Shown: one piece after another, positions 14,809-20,173 of the stretch
How the letters are laid out: every line of letters begins with the position of its first letter
Position numbering within the stretch: the stretch's first letter is position 1
NCBI GenBank assembly: GCA_964390795.1
Contig: CAYMLQ010000064.1
Span: 1-20,173, forward strand
Reading direction: 5' to 3'
Length of the DNA stretch: 20,173 bases
Origin: CAYMLQ01 sp964390795
Lineage (GTDB): Bacteria; Verrucomicrobiota; Kiritimatiellia; RFP12; UBA1067
The notes under the pieces: generated by a model
Databases searched by the model: none
The model's input: the letters and a program-made list of their open reading frames with translations, nothing else
What the model was told of the DNA's origin: nothing
Translations under genes and position numbers: made by a program

Positions 14809-16314
14809 ATGTCTCTGACCCTCCCCCCCCTTACCGGAGTTCTAACTTTGAGCGGGGACACTCCTGTCCCCGATTCTCAGCCCGGGCGCGGGGACACTCC
14901 TGTCCCCGCCGCACCTACATTTCTTCCCTTTCCCCCCGCCGCGTTCACCCTTGCCGCATTCAGCCTCGTCCTTCTCACGGGTTGTTCAACCCCGCCCCCC
15001 GCCCCCCTCCGCACGCCTCCGCCCGCGCCAACGACGCCGCTCAGCACCGAGACCCTTGCCGAGCGTCCCCTGCCGCACGCGTGGTGGATCGCCTTCCGCG
15101 ACCCCGAGCTTAACCGCCTGGTCACTCAGGCCCGAGCGGAGAACCGCGACTTGAAGAAAGCCGCCGCACGCCTCGAGGCCGCTCAGGCGCGCGCACGCCT
15201 GGCCGGTGCGGACTCGGCCCTCCAGGTCACAGGCTCGGCCGGAGCCGGCCGGTCGCGCAGTTCGGAGAACAGCGCCTTCGCCTTCGGTTCCGCCTATCAG
15301 ACCCGTTTCAGCGCAGGGCTCCAGTTCGCCTATGAAATTGACCTGTGGGGCCGCCTCCGCGCCACGCGCGAGGCCGCGCTCAAATACGTGGAGCTGACCG
15401 CAGATGAACAGGCAGCCGCCGAGATCACCCTCACCGCCGAGGTCGCCAAGAGCCACCTGAACCGCCTCGCCTTGCAGCGCGAGTCCGCCATTCTCGATCG
15501 GCAGATCGCTGCGTATGCTGAATCCGAGCTGCTCTTGACCGCCCGCACAGATGCGGGCTTTGCCACGGAGTTGGACGTCCAGCGCGTGCGCGTCGAAAAG
15601 GCCACCCGCGAAGGCGAGCGCGAGCGGCTTCACGAACGCGAGCTGGCCCTCGAGAACGCCGTGTCCCTGCTCTGTGGCCAGCCAGCCGAAAGCGCCCCCG
15701 CCACCACCAACCCCGCGCCCGGCGAGGCCGTCACTCCCGATGTGCCCGAAACGCTCTCGCTGACTCTGCTGGAGCGCCGCCCGGATGTGGCATCCAAGCG
15801 CGCGGGCTGGGAGTCCGCCTTCCAGCGCGTGCAGGCGGCCCGCGCGGAGTTTTACCCCACCCTGCGTCTGACCGGCACGCTCGGCGCGGAGTCACAGCGC
15901 GCCGGTGACCTGCTGGACTGGCAAAGCCGACTGTGGTCGCTGGTCGCTGGTCTCACCGGACCCGTTCTGGACGGCGGACGGCTGCAGGGAGCCCTGGCGC
16001 TTGAACGTGCCCACTTGAGTGAGGCGGCGGCAGGCTACGAGGCGGCCGTACTCACCGCCTACCGCGAGGTGTCCGACGCCCTGATCGCCCTGCGCTCGCT
16101 GGGCGAACAGCAGCGTGCCGCTGAACGCGCCCGTGACGCCGCCCGGCGTGCCCTTGCCCTCTCACAGGAACGCTACGACAAAGGCTTTGTCACGTTTCTC
16201 GAGGTGGTGGAGAGCGAACGCGCGCTGCTGACCGCAGAACGTTCCCTCATCCAACTCCAGGCCGCGCGCCAGACCGCCACCATCGACCTGATCCGCGCGC
16301 TCGGCCTCCCGTGA
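14809..16314 (+). CDS. NodT/TolC-family outer-membrane efflux lipoprotein with an unusual leader
   Basis: The product has 501 residues from the ATG at 14809, four bases after the adaptor stop; a TTG at 14794 inside the adaptor gene is the alternative. The lipobox V-L-L-T-G-C puts the lipid-carrying Cys at residue 59. The mature part shows the duplicated outer-membrane efflux (OEP) domain: HAWWIAFRDPELNRLVTQA, YEIDLWGRLRATREAALKY, LLERRPDVASKRAGWESA, AEFYPTLRLTGTLG, GPVLDGGRLQGAL, and ALSQERYDKGFVTFLEVVESERALL. It is the outer-membrane channel of the exporter. The leader is odd: 58 residues before the Cys with the first basic residue only at Arg27. Residues 16-33 are encoded by two copies of a palindromic DNA repeat (GDTPVP twice). 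No in-frame ATG, GTG or TTG lies between the repeat and the lipobox, so translation seems to pass through it. Confidence 0.92.
   Translation: MSLTLPPLTGVLTLSGDTPVPDSQPGRGDTPVPAAPTFLPFPPAAFTLAAFSLVLLTGCSTPPPAPLRTPPPAPTTPLSTETLAERPLPHAWWIAFRDPELNRLVTQARAENRDLKKAAARLEAAQARARLAGADSALQVTGSAGAGRSRSSENSAFAFGSAYQTRFSAGLQFAYEIDLWGRLRATREAALKYVELTADEQAAAEITLTAEVAKSHLNRLALQRESAILDRQIAAYAESELLLTARTDAGFATELDVQRVRVEKATREGERERLHERELALENAVSLLCGQPAESAPATTNPAPGEAVTPDVPETLSLTLLERRPDVASKRAGWESAFQRVQAARAEFYPTLRLTGTLGAESQRAGDLLDWQSRLWSLVAGLTGPVLDGGRLQGALALERAHLSEAAAGYEAAVLTAYREVSDALIALRSLGEQQRAAERARDAARRALALSQERYDKGFVTFLEVVESERALLTAERSLIQLQAARQTATIDLIRALGLP
14853..14909. repeat. Tandem pair of palindromic hairpins inside the lipoprotein leader
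   Basis: The perfect hairpin CGGGGACA-CTCC-TGTCCCCG (14853-14872) recurs at 14889-14908, extended by one G/C pair (14888-14909). The copies are direct repeats 36 bases apart, so both are read in the same frame as GDTPVP. They are separated by 16 bases. The unit has the same scale (8-9 bp stem, 4-base loop) as the intergenic repeat hairpins but an unrelated sequence. Confidence 0.85.
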
Positions 16315-16326
16315 ACAGCAACACCC

Positions 16327-18573
16327 TCACTTCACCAGCATCCGCGTCCCGCCCGACCCCGCCGACCACATCACCCTCAGATCGTCGATTGCAAACCCGT
16401 GATCGAGGCCCGCGTCATCCGGGTCGCTCCAGCGGAGCAGCACGACCGCTCCTGGCGCGACCGGGCCTGCGACCGTGGCGGTCCGTAGCGCTGAAGCGTA
16501 GACAGGCCCGGCGGACTGGCTCGCATTGGTCACCACAGGCGAGTCGAAGCAGAGCGCGTCGACCCGCTGCCAGACGCCCTGAGTGAGCGGCAACACGCGG
16601 TTGGTCACGCACAAGTCGAACGCCAGCGTGTTTGTCAGCGCGCTCGCGCTCACGCGCCACTGTTCCGCCATGAAGCGTACCGACAGACTCGTCAATGCCT
16701 GAGCCGACTCGTTGGTGAGCGCAATGCCGTAGAACAAGTCGTTTCCCGAAGAAGCAAGCGAGCCCAGCGAACGATCTCCGCTCCCTCCCTCGCCAAACGC
16801 AGAGAGGCCGCCAGAAGTTACAGTGCCCGCCCCGGCCCGATAGATCGTAACAGCACTCGCACCCGCGTTCGCGTACCATGCCTCCAACGGTTCGGCCGCG
16901 TTATCCCAGACGTTCGCATCCCCGTTCGTTGCGAGCGCGTTGAAATCCTGCATGTAGATCCCCATGGGCGCCGTCATTCGCACCGCGTTCACCTGCACGC
17001 GCCGCACCGTCACGGTCGCCGCCATCGCGTCGCTCACACCGTCCTTGTCCGTCGCCGTAAAGGTGAACACCCGCTCGCCCACATCCCCGCTCGCGGGCGT
17101 GAAACGGAACTGCCCCCCCGACAGCGCCCACAGCCCAGTGACGCCGACCGAGGCCGCCACGTTGGTGGACGTCACGGGATCGCTCTGCGTCGGCGTAACC
17201 GTCAGCGCGAACTGCAGGGTCTCCCCTACCCGCGTGACCTGCGGCAGAACCGGCCCCACCACCGGCGGAGTCGGCGACGCCGCCGTGTCCACGGCAATCA
17301 CATTGGAGTCCGCCGAAACGCGTGCCTCGGCTACGGCACGCACGCGGTAGAAATAGACGCCCGGCACCAGATTCGTGACCGCATACGAGGTCGCCTCCCC
17401 GACCGCTTGGTTCGTTAACACGAAAACAACCGACGAGTCCCCGTATGCGGCGCTCACATCGTCAACCGCCAGATTGCCTTTGTCTTTGCCGTAGGTCAGC
17501 CGGAAACGCGTATACCCCTCCGCCGCACCCAACAGGTAACTCTTGTGGGTGGCCGCGTTCGTCACGGACACACTGTCGAGTGTGTCCCACGCGGCCCCGT
17601 CGCAGCCCTCCACGCGCAGCGTCGAATTGCTCGCCGCCTGCCCTCTGCTCCAGAAGGAGAAATTCGTCACCGCCGCCGGATAAACTGCTGTCGTGAGCGA
17701 GTGCCCCTCTGCCTCCAGTTTCACAGAAGGGGACTCGATCCCATAATTTCCCGTACTCGTATAGACGCCGCCGCCAGTCACGATCTCCCAGCCCGGCGGC
17801 GTCACCGCCGGATAGCTGTCAAACCCCTCCCGCACACGTGTCGGCGGCACACCCGCGAACGCGTAAACATCCAGATAGTACCCCGCCGCACCCTGCACCG
17901 CCGACCACTTCGCCGTGAAGCACTCCGCCCCAACCCCCGCGGCCCCCTCCGCCACTGGCGCAGGGAGCGGTCCTGGAACGCCCGACTCCACTGCTTCAAC
18001 CCCCAGCGACACATCGTCGATCCGCCAATTGGAGCTGCCGCCCGTGCCACTATACCCATAAATCCGGAAGGTAACGGGCTCGCCCTCGAAAGCGGATCGA
18101 AAGCTCGGAACGGCACTTTTCAGTTCCCACGCACTGTTCGCCTGAAGCACGCCGACCGCCAGGTCCGAAGCGAAGCTGTCCACACTGCTGCGCAAGCAAA
18201 AGGCTGCCGGGCCGGTGCTTGTGCTGCGCGAGCCAAACAAGAGATTCGTCAGGCTCAGCACAGACCCCTGCGCAGGAGTCAGCGTGAACTGGAAATAGGC
18301 TGAGCCGTTGGTGCTCAACACACCGCCCCCCGCCGATGCCACCGCATTCGTGCCCCCCGATGCGCCGGTGTAACCGCTTGACGCCGATGTTGACGTCAGC
18401 ATCTCTGCTGCGCCACCGTTCCCTCTGGAGAGAGCCCCCGCACTCACATCCGCTACGTCGTTGGAGGTCGGCATATCCGAGTTGAAGCTCCAGTAGATCG
18501 ACTGCGCCCGCACCCCACACGCGCATCCCGACACCGCCGCCGCCAACACCATAGCCTTGTGACCTCTCAACAT
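16327..18573 (-). CDS. Large exported domain-mosaic protein (lectin-like, FN3, Ig-like modules)
   Basis: The product has 748 residues from the ATG at 18573, preceded by GGGAGGG; an in-frame ATG 45 bases upstream lacks this. The leader MLRGHKAMVLAAAVSGC fits either a lipobox (Cys17) or cleavage after VRA near 23. Visible parts: a jelly-roll-like N-terminal domain (about 25-193, ending WRIDDVSLGV); the first half of an FN3 domain (203-238, AKWSAVQGAAGYYLDV); an inserted jelly-roll-like domain (about 248-377, FDSYPAVTPPGWE to DDVSAAYG); the second half of FN3 (383-428, YFYRVRAVAEARVSADSN); a cadherin/Ig-like domain (about 436-524, FTATDKDGVSDAMAATVTV); and a C-terminal domain opening IYMQDFNALATNG, seen in PVC extracellular proteins. 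No enzyme active site or C-terminal anchor is seen. A surface or glycan-binding role is inferred. It converges with the efflux gene at a 12-base gap. Confidence 0.85.
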   Translation of the reverse strand: MLRGHKAMVLAAAVSGCACGVRAQSIYWSFNSDMPTSNDVADVSAGALSRGNGGAAEMLTSTSASSGYTGASGGTNAVASAGGGVLSTNGSAYFQFTLTPAQGSVLSLTNLLFGSRSTSTGPAAFCLRSSVDSFASDLAVGVLQANSAWELKSAVPSFRSAFEGEPVTFRIYGYSGTGGSSNWRIDDVSLGVEAVESGVPGPLPAPVAEGAAGVGAECFTAKWSAVQGAAGYYLDVYAFAGVPPTRVREGFDSYPAVTPPGWEIVTGGGVYTSTGNYGIESPSVKLEAEGHSLTTAVYPAAVTNFSFWSRGQAASNSTLRVEGCDGAAWDTLDSVSVTNAATHKSYLLGAAEGYTRFRLTYGKDKGNLAVDDVSAAYGDSSVVFVLTNQAVGEATSYAVTNLVPGVYFYRVRAVAEARVSADSNVIAVDTAASPTPPVVGPVLPQVTRVGETLQFALTVTPTQSDPVTSTNVAASVGVTGLWALSGGQFRFTPASGDVGERVFTFTATDKDGVSDAMAATVTVRRVQVNAVRMTAPMGIYMQDFNALATNGDANVWDNAAEPLEAWYANAGASAVTIYRAGAGTVTSGGLSAFGEGGSGDRSLGSLASSGNDLFYGIALTNESAQALTSLSVRFMAEQWRVSASALTNTLAFDLCVTNRVLPLTQGVWQRVDALCFDSPVVTNASQSAGPVYASALRTATVAGPVAPGAVVLLRWSDPDDAGLDHGFAIDDLRVMWSAGSGGTRMLVK

Positions 18574-18636
18574 GGCACCCTCCCGCTTTGGAGATTTGCT
18601 TTCACCGAGACAACACACCGCGTGAAAAGAGATAAA

Positions 18637-18667
18637 ATTATCCTACAAAACGCCCGACAAATTGCAA
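18637..18667 (-). promoter_or_regulatory. Weak candidate promoter for the exported mosaic protein
   Basis: On the minus strand TTGCAA (18667-18662) and GATAAT (18642-18637) are 19 bases apart in an AT-rich tract, about 65 bases before the start codon. The spacing is long. Confidence 0.25.
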
Positions 18668-18713
18668 GTCGGTATTATGTTAATATTTTGTGATAAAACG
18701 CGTGCGCAAGGTT

Positions 18714-18743
18714 TTGACACCCGCCCGCTGTTTATGAGAAACT
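18714..18743 (+). promoter_or_regulatory. Candidate promoter for transketolase
   Basis: A perfect TTGACA (18714-18719) is followed after 18 bases by a weak GAAACT (18738-18743), about 55 bases before the start codon. Only the -35 is convincing. Confidence 0.3.
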
Positions 18744-18798
18744 GTTGACCTCTTTTTTCCGAAACAACCGATGACTGACACAGGAGTTTAGGCTCACC

Positions 18799-20173
18799 AT
18801 GAAACTGACCCAAGAAACGCTCGCCCTCGCGGCGAACACGATCCGCGGACTCGCGATGGACGGCGTGCAGGCCGCCAAGTCCGGCCACCCCGGCGCGCCC
18901 ATGGGGCTCGCCGATATCGCCGTCGTGCTGTGGCTCAAGTACCTGAAGCAGAACCCCTCAGACTCCAAGTGGGCTGACCGCGACCGCTTCGTGCTCTCGG
19001 GCGGCCACGGCTCGATGCTGCTCTACAGCCTCCTGCACCTCGCCGGCTACGATCTGCCCCTCGATGAGCTTAAGCGCTTCCGCCAGCTCGGCAGCCGCAC
19101 GCCCGGCCACCCGGAGTACGGCCACACCGACGGCGTCGAAACCACCACCGGCCCCCTCGGGCAGGGTATCGCCAACGCCGTCGGCATGGCCCTCGCCGAG
19201 CGCATGGCCGCCGCACGTTTCAACGTGGCCGGCCCCGACCCCGTGGTCGACCACCGCACCTGGGTCTTCTGCGGCGACGGCGACCTCGAGGAGGGTATCA
19301 GCCACGAGGCCTGCTCGCTCGCGGGCCACCTGAAGCTCGAGAAGCTCGTGCTCTTCTACGATAGCAACGGCATCACCATCGAAGGCCACACAGACCTCTC
19401 CGTCAGCGATGACCCCAAGAAGCGCTTCCAGTCCTACAACTGGCACGTGCTGGAGATCGACGGCCACAACTTCGACCAGATCGACCGCGCCATCCGCAAG
19501 GCCACCAAGCTCACCGGCAAGCCGGTGCTGATCATCTGCAAGACCCACATCGGCAAGGGCAGCCCGAACAAGCAGGACTCCCACGAAGCCCACGGCGCGC
19601 CTCTCGGCGAAGAGGAGGTCAAGCTTACCAAGCGCGCCCTCGGCATGCCCGAGGATCAGCTGTTCTACGTCCCTGCGGACGTCTACACCCTCTTCGAAGA
19701 GCGCGCCTCGCGCACGAAGCGCTCACAGGGCAAATGGAAGCGCGTGTTCAAAGACTGGTCCAAGGCCAACCCCGCGAAAGCCGAACTTTGGAAGACCATG
19801 CACGAGGACGCCCTGCCGGCGGACATCGAGAAGTCCCTACCCTCCTTCGACGTCGCCAAGCCGGTCGCCACGCGCAGCGCCTCGGGTATCGTACTCAACG
19901 CACTCGCTAAGGTTTTGCCGCAACTCGTCGGCGGCTCGGCCGACCTCGCGCCCAGCAACATGACGTGGCTCAAGGACATGGGCGAAATCCTGCCCGGCGA
20001 CTATGCGGGCCGCAACCTCCACTTCGGCATCCGCGAACTGGGCATGGCCGCAGTCATGAACGGCGTGCAAATCCACGGCGGGTTCCGCATCTTCGGCGGC
20101 ACCTTCTTCGTCTTCAGCGACTACTGCCGCCCGGCCATGCGCGTCGCCGCGCTCATGGGCCTGCCGGTCATCT
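18799..20173 (+). CDS. tkt: Transketolase (C-terminus missing)
   Basis: 458 residues are visible of a protein usually near 650-680; it runs off the window. It transfers a two-carbon ketol unit between sugar phosphates in the pentose phosphate pathway, using thiamine diphosphate and a divalent metal, in the cytoplasm. Signatures: SGHPGAPMGLAD (28-39), GSRTPGHPEYGHTDGVETTTGPLGQG (98-123), the ThDP/metal motif GDGDLEEGISHEA (159-171) with DSNGITIEGHTD (188-199), then in the pyrimidine domain GGSADLAPSN (378-387) and HFGIRELGMAAVMNG (408-422), where Glu413 is the expected catalytic glutamate. Start: ATG at 18799 with AGGAG 12 bases upstream, a slightly long spacing. It is divergent from the exported mosaic gene and looks like an ordinary housekeeping gene. 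Confidence 0.97.
   Translation, partial: MKLTQETLALAANTIRGLAMDGVQAAKSGHPGAPMGLADIAVVLWLKYLKQNPSDSKWADRDRFVLSGGHGSMLLYSLLHLAGYDLPLDELKRFRQLGSRTPGHPEYGHTDGVETTTGPLGQGIANAVGMALAERMAAARFNVAGPDPVVDHRTWVFCGDGDLEEGISHEACSLAGHLKLEKLVLFYDSNGITIEGHTDLSVSDDPKKRFQSYNWHVLEIDGHNFDQIDRAIRKATKLTGKPVLIICKTHIGKGSPNKQDSHEAHGAPLGEEEVKLTKRALGMPEDQLFYVPADVYTLFEERASRTKRSQGKWKRVFKDWSKANPAKAELWKTMHEDALPADIEKSLPSFDVAKPVATRSASGIVLNALAKVLPQLVGGSADLAPSNMTWLKDMGEILPGDYAGRNLHFGIRELGMAAVMNGVQIHGGFRIFGGTFFVFSDYCRPAMRVAALMGLPVI

Overview
The window looks like a chromosomal segment of a GC-rich, Gram-negative bacterium, most likely an uncultivated member of the PVC group (Verrucomicrobiota/Kiritimatiellota/Lentisphaerota). The reasons are a secreted discoidin plus beta-propeller protein of the hydrazine-synthase-alpha-like family, several secreted glycosidases and a heparinase-type lyase, a large exported lectin/FN3-type protein, outer-membrane lipoproteins with lipoboxes, and palindromic intergenic repeats. 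The taxon is an inference; there is no rRNA or other phylogenetic marker except a partial transketolase.

Layout. 1-1733 (-): partial secreted discoidin/propeller protein. 2051-4015 (+): GH42-like glycosidase, possibly a lipoprotein. 4268-6118 (+): GH97 glycosidase. 6120-7256 (-): a small lipoprotein and an unrecognised multi-pass membrane protein. 7474-10232 (-): an M50 site-2-type protease placed 11 bp after a secreted heparinase II/III-family lyase. 10404-11606 (-): an XRE regulator fused to an ImmA/IrrE-like domain whose zinc motif is destroyed. It is divergent from 12011-16314 (+), a compact exporter operon: DevC/MacB-type permease, ABC ATPase, HlyD-type adaptor and NodT/TolC-type outer-membrane lipoprotein. 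16327-18573 (-): a large exported domain-mosaic protein. 18799-end (+): partial transketolase.

How they fit. The first 10 kb is dominated by secreted glycan-degrading enzymes (GH42-like, GH97, polysaccharide lyase) with an exported binding/propeller protein, which suggests use of complex polysaccharide. The exporter operon encodes a full inner-to-outer-membrane conduit (substrate unknown) and may be controlled by the divergent XRE protein.

The most unusual signals are palindromic DNA. A 103-bp repeat occurs twice (1820-1922 and 7359-7461); its last 50 bases fold as a gapless three-way junction (outer stem plus two 8-bp hairpins with mutually complementary loops). A different pair of hairpins (14853-14909), spaced exactly 36 bp apart, sits in frame inside the leader peptide of the outer-membrane lipoprotein, so a palindromic repeat has become coding. 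Other dyads lie at 4123-4156, 4207-4227, 10250-10263 and 10280-10319. No tRNA, rRNA, CRISPR, insertion sequence or transposase was seen.
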